Notes: a model not told the origin generated them from the sequence alone. DNA of 64,000 nucleotides from Alishewanella tabrizica (GCF_014652375.1 NZ_BMYR01000007.1:62001-126000); one strand, 5' to 3'. Counted from the stretch's first letter, positions 46,251 to 55,613 are shown. Numbers and translations are program-made.

Positions 46251-47333
46251 GTGATGAAACATTATTTGAGATTTATGTTGGTCTTTATTGTTTCCGGGCT
46301 TTTATTACTGTGCTCAGCCAGTTATATAATTGATCCTTATGGTATCTTTGCTCATGATAAAGATATATTTCCACGAAAAGTTGCCGCTGCCGATAAAGGC
46401 AGAACGGTAAAACCTTATCAGGCACTAAACAGCAAGCCCTTTACTGTGCTGGTCGGTAACTCCAGAGTAGAAATTGGCATGCCGCCTGAACATGCGTTTT
46501 ACCAAGGCAAACCGGTCTACAACATGGGCTTGCCTGGTGCCGGTATCAGCATGCAATACGGTTATGCTATGCATGCTATTAATTACAGTGATTCGGTAAA
46601 ACAAGTTATTATTGCCCTGGACTTGTTAGACTTTACATCTCGTGCTGAAAACATTGTTACAACAATAGATAACAGTGGATGGCAGTGGCGACATGAGGCA
46701 TTAAATAGTGAAAGTTTTGCCGATAAACGTCGCTATCTTGCTGAACGGATTAGTTTGTTGTTTTCATTGTCAGCACTGACTGATAGTGTAAAAACAATCG
46801 TTACGCAGCAGAATAATGTTAATGCGCTAAACCGCTTTGGCTTTAATGATGGTAGAGTTTATCATTTTCATGTTGCTAGCGAGGGCTTTGGTGCCTTATA
46901 TCAGCAAAAAGCGCAAGAGATTGATCAACGCTTAGGCTCACAGCAATTAGTGTTTAATCGCGATAGTTATCACCTGGCAGAACTCGACCGTTTTATCACA
47001 CAATTAAAGCAACAAAATATTACGGTGTACCTTCTGATAAACCCCTATCAGCAACCCTATCTGGATCAACTTACTGAGCATAAACTTGGACAACATTTAT
47101 ACGATTGGAAGGAGCAAATTATACAGCTAGCAAAGCATCATCAGCTACCTCTTTTCGATTTTGCTATAAGCTCATCACTGGTCACTGATGTGGTAGCACC
47201 AAACAGTAAAGTTGTTGAAGATAGCCCCTACTTTTGGGAGCCTGCACACTACCGGCCAGCATTTGGCGATTTAATCCTAAATTCATTGCTGATGAATAAC
47301 TGTCATCAAATATGCAACCTATATTCACAATAA
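46251..47333 (+). CDS. SGNH-like (AlgJ/AlgX-type) acetyltransferase partner
   Basis: A 360-residue protein with an N-terminal anchor or signal (about 6-26, YLRFMLVFIVSGLLLLCSASY). A block I-like VLVGNSRVEIGM holds the candidate Ser (GNSR instead of GDS), and FWEPAHYRPAFGD near the C-terminus holds the candidate His. This fits periplasmic partners that pass acetyl groups from an MBOAT to the polymer. Ribosome binding site AACGGATAA. Its last 9 bases overlap the convergent decarboxylase gene. Confidence 0.78.
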   Translation: MMKHYLRFMLVFIVSGLLLLCSASYIIDPYGIFAHDKDIFPRKVAAADKGRTVKPYQALNSKPFTVLVGNSRVEIGMPPEHAFYQGKPVYNMGLPGAGISMQYGYAMHAINYSDSVKQVIIALDLLDFTSRAENIVTTIDNSGWQWRHEALNSESFADKRRYLAERISLLFSLSALTDSVKTIVTQQNNVNALNRFGFNDGRVYHFHVASEGFGALYQQKAQEIDQRLGSQQLVFNRDSYHLAELDRFITQLKQQNITVYLLINPYQQPYLDQLTEHKLGQHLYDWKEQIIQLAKHHQLPLFDFAISSSLVTDVVAPNSKVVEDSPYFWEPAHYRPAFGDLILNSLLMNNCHQICNLYSQ

Positions 47334-48560
47334 AACCTCTACCACCTCAGGGTGCCCCAAAAACTGCTGTGGGCTGGCAGTGGGGCCGTAAGCACCTGAC
47401 TGATAAACAACCACCCAGTCCCCCACTTCAGCTTTGGGTAATAATTTTTTGTCGGCCAAGATGTCTAGTGGGGTACACAGCGGGCCGACTATAGTAACCA
47501 GCTCCTGCTCGGCAGCGGTTAATTTATTGCCTATGGCTACCGGATAGTTTTTGCGAATAACCTGGCCAAAATTGCCGGAGTTGGCTAAATGATGGTGTAA
47601 ACCGCCGTTACACACCAGATAGGTAGTGCCGCGCGACACTTTTTTATCCAGTACCTGGCAGGCATAAACCCCGGCCTCGGCCACCAGATAGCGACCTAAT
47701 TCAATCACCAGCTCGATATCGGCTAACTCGGCTTGGTATTGCTGTAGCAAGCTGGCTAACGACTCGCCTACTGGCGCTAAATCCAGCCGGCGTTCACCCG
47801 TAAAATAAGGAATACCAAAACCACCGCCTAAGTTAATCATGTCGGGCCGGTATGGGCAGGCGGCAACTAACTTAGCGGCCAGTGCAAAAGTATGCTGATA
47901 CGCATCGATTAAAGCCTCAGCCTTCAGGTTTTGTGAGCCACAATAGATATGAAAGCCGCGCAATTTTACCGGCATATCGGCTATAGCCGGCAGTAATTGC
48001 AACACCTGCTCTTCATCTATACCAAAGGGCTTGGCACCACCGGCCATTTTCATGCCTGAGGCTTTAAGCTCAAACGCCGGGTTAACTCTAAGGGCAACTT
48101 GAGGTTTTTGCCCGGCGACTTGACTAAGCTTGCAGATCCTGGCTAACTCACCCGCGGATTCCACATTTAAGGTAACACCGGCCACTATAGCTGACAGCAG
48201 CTCCGCATCGCCTTTGCCCGGCCCAGCAAAACTAATGTCCGACACTGGCATGCCACTTTGCATCGCCAGTAACATTTCTTGTTGCGATGCCACATCAAAC
48301 CCATCGACCAACGGCTTCAAAAATTGCACGACCGGCCAGTATGGGTTGGCTTTAACCGCATAATGCAGCTTTATCCGCCCCGGAATATGCTGGCGAAAGC
48401 GGGCAACCTGCTGTTGAATAATCTGCCGATCATAAGCATAGAACACCCTTTTATCCAGTAACTGACTAATAGCGTTCAGATTAAAACCACCAACTAACAG
48501 CTGATTATCTTCCTGAGAAAATTGCGACATCTGTTCATGTTGTGGCGTTATTTCGTTCAT
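47325..48560 (-). CDS. Exosortase A-associated PLP-dependent decarboxylase
   Basis: A 411-residue fold-III decarboxylase related to diaminopimelate/ornithine decarboxylases. The PLP lysine is in HYAVKANPYWPV (about residue 68), with the Gly-rich phosphate site NLGGGFGIPYF, and the C-terminal Cys-Asp in GPLCTPLDILADKK. It matches the TIGR03099 type found only with this locus. It overlaps the acyl-CoA ligase gene by 4 bases. Together with the ligase and ACP it may make a small amine or acyl group for the polymer; this is inferred. Confidence 0.9.
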   Translation of the reverse strand: MNEITPQHEQMSQFSQEDNQLLVGGFNLNAISQLLDKRVFYAYDRQIIQQQVARFRQHIPGRIKLHYAVKANPYWPVVQFLKPLVDGFDVASQQEMLLAMQSGMPVSDISFAGPGKGDAELLSAIVAGVTLNVESAGELARICKLSQVAGQKPQVALRVNPAFELKASGMKMAGGAKPFGIDEEQVLQLLPAIADMPVKLRGFHIYCGSQNLKAEALIDAYQHTFALAAKLVAACPYRPDMINLGGGFGIPYFTGERRLDLAPVGESLASLLQQYQAELADIELVIELGRYLVAEAGVYACQVLDKKVSRGTTYLVCNGGLHHHLANSGNFGQVIRKNYPVAIGNKLTAAEQELVTIVGPLCTPLDILADKKLLPKAEVGDWVVVYQSGAYGPTASPQQFLGHPEVVEVLL

Positions 48561-50161
48561 ATTGGCGCGCCCTCAAAAAAATACTGTTGATAATCCTGCG
48601 CCAGCGCTTTTCTGTCAATTTTACCATTAGGATTTTTTGGCAAGCAGTCTTTTAATAAAATGGCTTTAGGTAACATAAAGTTCGGCAAACTTCGCTTTAG
48701 TTGCAGCAACCATTGCTCAGGACTGGCCGTTGCACCTGCAGCTAAGGCAACTAACACTAAAATTGCCTGATCGGTACCATCGAAAATGCCCAGCGCCGCC
48801 ACATCCTGAATTGCCGGGTCCAGCCGATAAACGGCGTCCTCAACTTCGGTAGGGCTCACTCTGTAACCTGAGGTTTTAATCATTTCATCGCGCCGGCCAA
48901 TAAAATACAGATAGCCTTCTTCATCATATTTTACGGTATCGCCGGAAAATACCGCTAACTGCGGCAGCTGAATACCTGTTGGCGCCATGGGATCGGCTTT
49001 AAAGCGCTCGGCCGTTTGTTCTGGTGCATTCCAATACCCCAAACTGACTAGAGGCCCACGATGCACCAGCTCACCTGGTTCATTTGGCCCACAAAGACTA
49101 CCATCTTCCCTCACCACTGTTATTTCTACATTTGGTATGGCTTTACCTATGGAGCCCGGCCTTTTTAATATTTCACTAGGTGCCAAAAAAGTTGAACGAA
49201 ATGATTCTGTAAGCCCATACATTAAGTAGGGCTCTGCGTGCTTGAATACTTGCTGCAATTCATTTAAAAGCGGTAAGGGCATTGTTCCACCACTGTTAGT
49301 AAAATAACGCACACTTTCATTACTACCCTTAGACCAATTTGCTTTAACCAATTGCGACCATAATGGCGGTACTGCTGCTATACCGGTAACTTTGTAATCA
49401 TGAACAGCCTTCACCACGTCCTGAACCAAAACATAATCTAATAATACGACACTTGCACCAACTTGAACCGCTGTTGTGATTTGACTAAAACCATAATCAA
49501 AACTTAACGGCAATAAAGCCAATAACACATCATTGGCAGTATTGTATAAATAACTGCTAACACTTGAAGCACCGACTAAAATGTTACGATTTGACAACAC
49601 AACGCCTTTAGACTTACCTGTACTACCTGAAGTGTAAAAAATGGCAGCCGCGTCAATCTCAGTAGAATTGCTTAACGTGTAAAGCTCTGCAGGTATTTGC
49701 TCGTCAATTACTTGTGGCAGCCAACGATGGCATTGTATTGATTGCGAAGATATAGCGTGAGTAGACGGGCTTAAAAGAAGAACATCTTTTATATCAGATA
49801 ATTCACTTAACATGGGCAACAAACGTTGGTAACGCTCATCATTAGTAATAAGCAACTTTACGCTGCAGTCTTGAAGGATGTGTATTACTTGAGCAGGTTT
49901 TAAAAGCGGATTTATTGGTACAAATATCGCACCAAGCGCCGAGCTCGCAAAAATACTAATGACTGATTCAAACTGCTTAGGTAAAAAAATGGCTACACGA
50001 TCAAATCGACTTACCCCAAAACCTTGGAGTTGCGATATACATTGCCGTGTTGCATTGAATAGTTGTTGATAACTCAACGTCTGTCTTTGAAAATGTAAGG
50101 CAGGTTTATTCGCAAATTTCTGTGTGCTTAAGGCTAGCAGTTCAAATAAGTTTTTAATCAT
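48557..50161 (-). CDS. Exosortase A-associated acyl-CoA ligase (AMP-forming)
   Basis: About 534 residues. The AMP-binding P-loop is FYTSGSTGKSKGVVLS, then YGLTESFRSTFL, SGDTVKYDEEGYLYFIGRRD and the C-terminal Lys in NPNGKIDRKALA. This is the TIGR03098 type, encoded with the decarboxylase and an ACP. ATG 50161 is chosen: AAGGA lies 4-5 bases upstream and MIKNLFELL is the normal start, while the frame extends to 50203 without support. It may load an acyl or amino acid unit onto the divergently encoded ACP. Confidence 0.9.
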   Translation of the reverse strand: MIKNLFELLALSTQKFANKPALHFQRQTLSYQQLFNATRQCISQLQGFGVSRFDRVAIFLPKQFESVISIFASSALGAIFVPINPLLKPAQVIHILQDCSVKLLITNDERYQRLLPMLSELSDIKDVLLLSPSTHAISSQSIQCHRWLPQVIDEQIPAELYTLSNSTEIDAAAIFYTSGSTGKSKGVVLSNRNILVGASSVSSYLYNTANDVLLALLPLSFDYGFSQITTAVQVGASVVLLDYVLVQDVVKAVHDYKVTGIAAVPPLWSQLVKANWSKGSNESVRYFTNSGGTMPLPLLNELQQVFKHAEPYLMYGLTESFRSTFLAPSEILKRPGSIGKAIPNVEITVVREDGSLCGPNEPGELVHRGPLVSLGYWNAPEQTAERFKADPMAPTGIQLPQLAVFSGDTVKYDEEGYLYFIGRRDEMIKTSGYRVSPTEVEDAVYRLDPAIQDVAALGIFDGTDQAILVLVALAAGATASPEQWLLQLKRSLPNFMLPKAILLKDCLPKNPNGKIDRKALAQDYQQYFFEGAPI

Positions 50162-50297
50162 AAAATCCTTGCGTCTAATTAAATTTTTACTGTCCATAAG
50201 CACTTTGCTTAAAACGCAAAATCAGGATACGATTGGTTTTTGTAATTTAAAAGCAAAAAAAGACTTTTTTGCCTAAGAAATTGAAAATACATTTAAA

Positions 50298-50540
50298 ATG
50301 CCTACAGAATTAATTTTAACTAAAATATTAAACAGCGTATTAGCTTTAGAACAAGCCTATGTTGCAGAAACACGCCTGCTTGGCGCAATTCCCGAATTTG
50401 ATTCAATGGCAATAATTGCCATAATCACTTTAATAGAAGAGCAGCTAGGTATTATTTTTTCTGACGATGAATTAACTGCTGAAAACTTTGAAACATTCGA
50501 TTCTTTAAACCATTTAATTCAAAATAAATTACAAAACTGA
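50298..50540 (+). CDS. Exosortase A-associated acyl carrier protein
   Basis: An 80-residue acidic ACP. The phosphopantetheine Ser is residue 36 in EFDSMAIIAI; the usual DSL is DSM here. A second helix follows (EEQLGIIFSDDELTAENF). It is divergent from the acyl-CoA ligase gene, 136 bases away, so the two share a regulatory region. It is probably the carrier for the ligase/decarboxylase product. No strong ribosome binding site precedes ATG 50298. Confidence 0.88.
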   Translation: MPTELILTKILNSVLALEQAYVAETRLLGAIPEFDSMAIIAIITLIEEQLGIIFSDDELTAENFETFDSLNHLIQNKLQN

Positions 50541-50670
50541 CACTATGAACAACCAAGCTGGCATACAAGAAACTTATAAAAAAAAGGGTATCACGTAAAT
50601 TCAGCTTACCTGAAAATGTACTGAAATTTAAAATGCATGCAGTAATTTTAGAGCAATGGAGACTGTTCAC

Positions 50671-53430
50671 ATGAAAAAAACATATCTGGCATCGGCAATC
50701 GCCATAAGTCTATTTTTAACCGCTTGTGGTGGAAAGACGCCTGACGAGCATTATCAAGCTGCCAATGAATTTATTGCTACACAACGTTATAACGAAGCTA
50801 TTATTGAACTTAAATCTGCCGTAAGCGCGATACCGGATAACGCTGCTTTTAGAGTAAGCTTAGGTAAAGCCTATATGCTTAAGGGCGATTATGACTCTGC
50901 TGAAAAAGAGCTGTCTAGAGCAGTACAAAATGGTCATTCCATTAATGACATTGCTATAGACTTGGCGCAAGCAAGCTATCGTTCAAATAATTTCAATGCG
51001 TTAACACGTTTGATTGAAGAACGCACCGATCTTAATGCTGCTAACTTACGCTATATAGGTTTTTATCAGGCGTTAGCTAACCTGCAAGAAGGTGTTGGCG
51101 CGCCTGGGCTTGCAGATTTTGATAAATTAGTAGATGCACCAGAGCCCGATCTCAATCTTTACACCCAAGCGATATTACAAATAAGAACCAACTCGCTTCA
51201 GAATATCTTACCTATTTTAGACAGCATAGCGAAAGATGCACCCATTACAATTGATGTTTTACTGCTTAAAGCACAAACCTATGCCATGCTGCAGCAAATA
51301 GACGCTTCAATTGCTTCACTAATAGAGTACTTACGTTTAGTGCCCGCTGATTTACAAAATAGATTGAGCTTAGCGCAACTTTATTTACAGCAGCAAAATG
51401 TTGATGAAGCCGAGAAACAATTAAATATTATTTTATCTGCTGTACCTGATCATGGTTTTACCAATTACCTACAAGCCATTGTTAATTATGAAAAGAAAAA
51501 CTTTACGAAAGCTAAAGAGCTAATCGACAAAGCGTTAACCAATCGTTTTTCAAACACACAAAGTAGGCTTTTGGCAGGTATCGTGCATTATGAGTTAGGG
51601 CTAACCACACTGGCATTAGATCATTTCTCCACTATAAAATCTGAACTGGATGCGTATCCGCAAGCTAAACGCATGCTTGCTATATTGCAGCTACAAAGTG
51701 GCGAATACAATCAAGCGGGTACAACACTAGAAAATAGTGCACTAACTGAAGAGGATATTACGCTGGCAACGGCAACTATTTTTCAGTTACTGCGCCAAGG
51801 CAATGATACTCAAGCAAATTCACTCATTTCGAAAATTGAAGATGCGGGCCTTAATAATACCAGTGAAGCATTGTCTGCACTTGGCCAATTGAAATTAGGT
51901 TTGCCCGGCAAAACAGATGAAGCCGTTGCCGATCTTGAGCAGGCCTTATTGTTGGATCCTAATCGGCAAGATGCCAGAGCAACACTAGCTTCAAGTTACA
52001 TTCGGCAACAACAGTTTGATAAAGCACTTGCGCTTGGCGATGACTGGATTAAAACAGACGAAAACAATGCCGCGGGCTATAATCTTAAAGCACTCGTAAA
52101 CTTACTTACCGATAAGCCGGATAACGCGGCAGCAGAACTCGAGCAAGCGTTAAAGATTGACGCCACTAATGTGCTTTCGCAGTACTTAATGGCGACCTTA
52201 CAACAAAATCAAGGTAAAACTGAAGACGCTTTAGCAACGTTACAAAAAATCACTGCGTCGCAACCGACGTATGAACCTGCATTAATTGCAACCTATCGTT
52301 TAAAAAAGACTCTGGAACAAGATGTACTCGCTTTTATTAATGATGTTAAAGCGATCTACCAAAAAACACCAGATAACATGGCTTTACTGGCACTCGTTAC
52401 CAGTATGTTACAACAAGAAAGACTGCCTGATGACATTATATCGCTGTTAGAACCGTTTGCTAAAACTGCACAGAGGCAGCCTGCATTTGTGTACGCAGGG
52501 CTAGGAAATGCTTATTTACTAAAACAAGATTGGGCTAATGCATTAGTGATGACAGAGCAGTGGTTTAATTCGACCCCTAAAAATCCTTCTGCTGCGCTAG
52601 CCTATGCCAATTTACTGGCATTAAATGGCAAAAGCCCTGAAGCACTAAAAACCATTGAGCAGTTGATCAAAGATTATCCTAACGATCAAAATCTTAAATT
52701 ATTTAAGTTTGATTTGTTAGGCCAGCAACAAAAATATAGAGAAGCACTTGCCTTTCATAATACTTTACCGCAGGAAGTACGCGATAATGCCCGCGTTCAA
52801 GCGCAAGCTGGTCGCTATCATCTGGCATTAGGTGAGAGAAACTTAGCCTTAGCTAAGTTAACAGAATCTTATAAGCAAAGCCCAATCCAACTTACTTTAC
52901 TTACTCTTGCTGAAGCCATGCAAGGCGCAAAACCTCAATCAGAAATAGTTGCACTTATTGAAAAACATCAAGTAGATCATGGGGTTAACGCTGATGTGTC
53001 AATGTACTTAGCCAATATGTTGATAGAAAGCGACATTGATAAAGCTATTACATTGTATAGTGAAACACTAAAGCAGGAAGCAGATAACCCCTATCTTTTA
53101 AATAACTATGCATGGATCTTGGCTGAAAAAGGCGAACTTGAGCAAGCACTGGTTCATGTAAAAAAAGCGCTGACACTTTCTAGTGAACATCCTGATATTA
53201 TTGACACCTACGGCAAAGTCCTTAGCTTAAATAAACAATACCCAGAAGCTCAAGCTCAGTTTAAGAAATCCTTAACCATAAGGCCTAATCACCCAGAGGT
53301 CGTGCTTAATTATGCTGAAGCATTAATTGCTGATAGAAAATTAGACGAAGCAAGAGTGTTACTTGAAGGTTTTAAACCTAATAGCACACAACATCAAGAA
53401 AAGTTAAAGTCGCTATTGATTGCACTCTGA
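50671..53430 (+). CDS. prsT: PEP-CTERM system TPR-repeat lipoprotein PrsT
   Basis: About 919 residues. The signal peptide ends in the lipobox FLTACGG (Cys about residue 19). The rest is a long array of TPR-like helical pairs, starting YQAANEFIATQRYNEAIIEL and ending with NYAWILAEKGELEQALVHV and NYAEALIADRKLDEARVLL. This length and layout match the PrsT lipoprotein of exosortase A systems, thought to act as an envelope scaffold for polymer or PEP-CTERM protein export. ATG 50671 has GGAG 9 bases upstream and directly starts the signal peptide; an ATG at 50656 is disfavoured. A hairpin terminator follows. Confidence 0.92.
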   Translation: MKKTYLASAIAISLFLTACGGKTPDEHYQAANEFIATQRYNEAIIELKSAVSAIPDNAAFRVSLGKAYMLKGDYDSAEKELSRAVQNGHSINDIAIDLAQASYRSNNFNALTRLIEERTDLNAANLRYIGFYQALANLQEGVGAPGLADFDKLVDAPEPDLNLYTQAILQIRTNSLQNILPILDSIAKDAPITIDVLLLKAQTYAMLQQIDASIASLIEYLRLVPADLQNRLSLAQLYLQQQNVDEAEKQLNIILSAVPDHGFTNYLQAIVNYEKKNFTKAKELIDKALTNRFSNTQSRLLAGIVHYELGLTTLALDHFSTIKSELDAYPQAKRMLAILQLQSGEYNQAGTTLENSALTEEDITLATATIFQLLRQGNDTQANSLISKIEDAGLNNTSEALSALGQLKLGLPGKTDEAVADLEQALLLDPNRQDARATLASSYIRQQQFDKALALGDDWIKTDENNAAGYNLKALVNLLTDKPDNAAAELEQALKIDATNVLSQYLMATLQQNQGKTEDALATLQKITASQPTYEPALIATYRLKKTLEQDVLAFINDVKAIYQKTPDNMALLALVTSMLQQERLPDDIISLLEPFAKTAQRQPAFVYAGLGNAYLLKQDWANALVMTEQWFNSTPKNPSAALAYANLLALNGKSPEALKTIEQLIKDYPNDQNLKLFKFDLLGQQQKYREALAFHNTLPQEVRDNARVQAQAGRYHLALGERNLALAKLTESYKQSPIQLTLLTLAEAMQGAKPQSEIVALIEKHQVDHGVNADVSMYLANMLIESDIDKAITLYSETLKQEADNPYLLNNYAWILAEKGELEQALVHVKKALTLSSEHPDIIDTYGKVLSLNKQYPEAQAQFKKSLTIRPNHPEVVLNYAEALIADRKLDEARVLLEGFKPNSTQHQEKLKSLLIAL

Positions 53431-53443
53431 TTTAACCGCAAAT

Positions 53444-53478
53444 CACCGTTTAATTTACCTTGTTAAACGGTGTTTTTT
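53444..53478 (+). terminator. Rho-independent terminator of prsT
   Basis: CACCGTTTAA (53444-53453) pairs with TTAAACGGTG (53463-53472), followed by six T residues. It lies 13 bases after the prsT stop. Confidence 0.85.
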
Positions 53479-53521
53479 AAACGGTGTAGTTTTAAAATAT
53501 ATATTGTCTATATAGATAAAA

Positions 53522-53556
53522 ACAAAAAACCCCGCATTGCGGGGTTTCGTTTTTTC
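53522..53556 (-). terminator. Bidirectional terminator, mainly for the PEP-CTERM gene
   Basis: AAACCCCGC (53527-53535) and GCGGGGTTT (53539-53547) form a 9-bp stem with an ATT loop. On the minus strand it runs into TTTTTTGTTTTT, just after the PEP-CTERM stop; on the plus strand it runs into TTTCGTTTTTT. Confidence 0.92.
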
Positions 53557-53565
53557 AAATGGTAA

Positions 53566-54576
53566 TTAATTTACTGATTTCTCACGACGACGACGAGAAA
53601 CTAAACCCATACCTAATAAGCCTGCGCCAAATAAAGCAATTGAAACAGGTTCTGGAACTGCGCTAACGACGACAGAACCACTTAATGATTCACCAGTACG
53701 AGCAGTAACTTTAACATCATTTAATGGAGTAACACCAAAACCAGCTAAATTTGCAAAAATTGAGTTTTGCAAAGGCGACCCAGTAAAAGAAAAGTCTCCT
53801 GTGCTTTGACCATACTGTAAAGAAGAAATTGACGGTAAAACAGAGTTACTTGGGCCGCTTAAAGTTGAAATTAAGACTGAATTTAGTGATTGAACTGGCG
53901 TAGCTGCAACTCCAGCAGTCCATAAATCGACCCAATTAGTTGAATTAACACCATTAACCGTTACAGGCGAAGAGAAAGAAAAGAAATTTTTGATTAGTGG
54001 ATCTGTTACATCTAATCCAGAATAATCAACTACACCAAAAATACTAATACCAGCAGACGTAGTGCCAACTCCAGAAGACTGCGAGCCCGTAACAGCAAGA
54101 CTTGCAACTGTTTCGAAAGGCGTAGCAGTTCTAGCAGTAATATTTTTGCTAACTTGAATGTCAATGAAACCGCCTAAAATGGCACCAACTAAATCACCAC
54201 CTAAAGGTTGAACAAGACCGAAGAAATTGTAACTTGCTTGAAGCTTGAATTCGTTTGAGCAAAAAACACCTTCGTCAGGGTCGCCTACACGTTCACAAAA
54301 ATTGCTTTGACCATCAACTAGATTAATAGCAGTAACGCCAACATCAGAAAAAATATCACCAACATCAACGTTAGTTTTATTCAAAAGCGCGTTTGCCGCA
54401 CTCTGGTAATAAACAGACGTTGCATTGGTAATATTAAAACCTAAAGAGGTAATATTTGTTGAAAACATATCGGTTTGAACAAATGCAGCGCGTGGTAAAC
54501 CAGCGTTAATATCTATCAAAGCGGCTTGTGAGCTAAAGCTCATGGCAATTGCGGTAACTGCTAATAATTTTTTCAT
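53566..54576 (-). CDS. PEP-CTERM sorted exported protein
   Basis: About 336 residues. The signal peptide ends at SSQA-A. The mature part is rich in Ser/Thr/Asn with few Cys. The C-terminal sorting signal is VPEPVSIALFGAGLLGMG, then the basic tail SRRRREK: PEP motif, helix and Arg cluster, the three marks of an exosortase substrate. ATG 54576 is preferred (GAGGGAAC about 6-8 bases upstream); the longer frame to 54612 starts in the leader. It may be the flocculation-type PepA protein known beside prs genes, but I cannot confirm that. A sigma54 promoter lies upstream. Confidence 0.93.
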   Translation of the reverse strand: MKKLLAVTAIAMSFSSQAALIDINAGLPRAAFVQTDMFSTNITSLGFNITNATSVYYQSAANALLNKTNVDVGDIFSDVGVTAINLVDGQSNFCERVGDPDEGVFCSNEFKLQASYNFFGLVQPLGGDLVGAILGGFIDIQVSKNITARTATPFETVASLAVTGSQSSGVGTTSAGISIFGVVDYSGLDVTDPLIKNFFSFSSPVTVNGVNSTNWVDLWTAGVAATPVQSLNSVLISTLSGPSNSVLPSISSLQYGQSTGDFSFTGSPLQNSIFANLAGFGVTPLNDVKVTARTGESLSGSVVVSAVPEPVSIALFGAGLLGMGLVSRRRREKSVN

Positions 54577-54628
54577 GTTTGTTCCCTCAGGATAAGTTTG
54601 AATATTTCGCACTCTCGTCCATTAATAA

Positions 54629-54644
54629 TGCAACTAGCAGGCCA
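54629..54644 (-). promoter_or_regulatory. Sigma54 promoter of the PEP-CTERM gene
   Basis: The minus strand reads TGGCCTGCTAGTTGCA, with GG and GC exactly 10 bases apart and both the -24 TGGC and -12 TTGCA elements intact. Transcription would start near 54618, giving a leader of about 40 bases before ATG 54576. The locus encodes PrsR, a sigma54 activator. Confidence 0.75.
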
Positions 54645-54725
54645 ACATTTAAAATCCATTACTATTAGTCACTTACAGAAATTCACTATTTTAAAAAACT
54701 AAACATGTAAAAAAAACTGACGATA

Positions 54726-55589
54726 TTAATGTGCTTTATTTTTAAGCACGGTTTTTTTTGCAATCATAAACATGATTCTGGATAGCAGGCCATTGGTGCC
54801 GAAGGGTAACCAGGTCTTTTTTAGTTTGTTACGATAGGCATCGAAATGTAAGCCGTAAGGTGCACTAACCACCTGGCCACGGTTAAGTAAAATCTTTAAC
54901 GTGTTGGTTATGGCTATACCCGCGCAGAGCCGAACAGCCATAATAGTAGAGGGGCCTTTCTCAGCAATAAAATCCACTCGGGTTTTATCAACTAAATATG
55001 GCAACTGCAACATAGAGGGTGAAAGGCCGACTAAAAATTTTAAGAGTTGATCAACGCGAGATAAATTGCCAAATTTGAAATATTGCTCATACGTCATTTT
55101 ACCCGGCATAAAACATAGAAAGGCGCAGCCCATGCCTAGAGGTGCCGCTGTCACGATGGGAATATTTTTTTGCGTACAGGCCGCGAATACCAGTTTTCTC
55201 GCGTCTAAAGCAAAAAAGTCTAAACTGTCAACATAGATGTCGACACCGTCTAAAAAAGTGTCGATATTTCCTTCGTTTATTCCTTCTGGAAAAAGACCGA
55301 TTTGACTATCAGGATTAATCTCCAGCGCCATGTTAGCCATCACGTCTAACTTGTTTTGATGAAGGGTGGACATATTAGCGCCGGTTTGACGATTAAAGTT
55401 ATGCACATCAAACTGATCAAAATCTGCGATAGTGAAATTTTCAACGCCCAATCTAGCCAGTGTAATAAGATGCTCGCCACCGACCCCGCCTAAGCCTGCT
55501 ATGGCGACTTTGCACTGTTTTAAACGTTGTTGTTCTTGCTCCGTGACCCAACCAATATTGCGTGAAAAGGCCTGTGTATAGTCAAACAT
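54726..55589 (-). CDS. ThiF/MoeB-type (E1-like) adenylyltransferase
   Basis: A 287-residue protein. The nucleotide-binding motif is VAIAGLGGVGGEHL (residues about 28-41), followed by ADFDQFDVHNFNRQ with the Arg finger, and DIYVDSLDFFALDARK for the metal Asp. The CxxC zinc pairs of MoeB/ThiF are absent. E1-like enzymes adenylate C-terminal carboxylates; the substrate here is unknown. It sits between the PEP-CTERM substrate and the acyltransferase genes, all on the minus strand, and probably shares a transcript with the acyltransferase gene 24 bases upstream. Confidence 0.87.
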   Translation of the reverse strand: MFDYTQAFSRNIGWVTEQEQQRLKQCKVAIAGLGGVGGEHLITLARLGVENFTIADFDQFDVHNFNRQTGANMSTLHQNKLDVMANMALEINPDSQIGLFPEGINEGNIDTFLDGVDIYVDSLDFFALDARKLVFAACTQKNIPIVTAAPLGMGCAFLCFMPGKMTYEQYFKFGNLSRVDQLLKFLVGLSPSMLQLPYLVDKTRVDFIAEKGPSTIMAVRLCAGIAITNTLKILLNRGQVVSAPYGLHFDAYRNKLKKTWLPFGTNGLLSRIMFMIAKKTVLKNKAH

Positions 55590-55613
55590 AAATAACCTTA
55601 CATGTTCGTGCTG

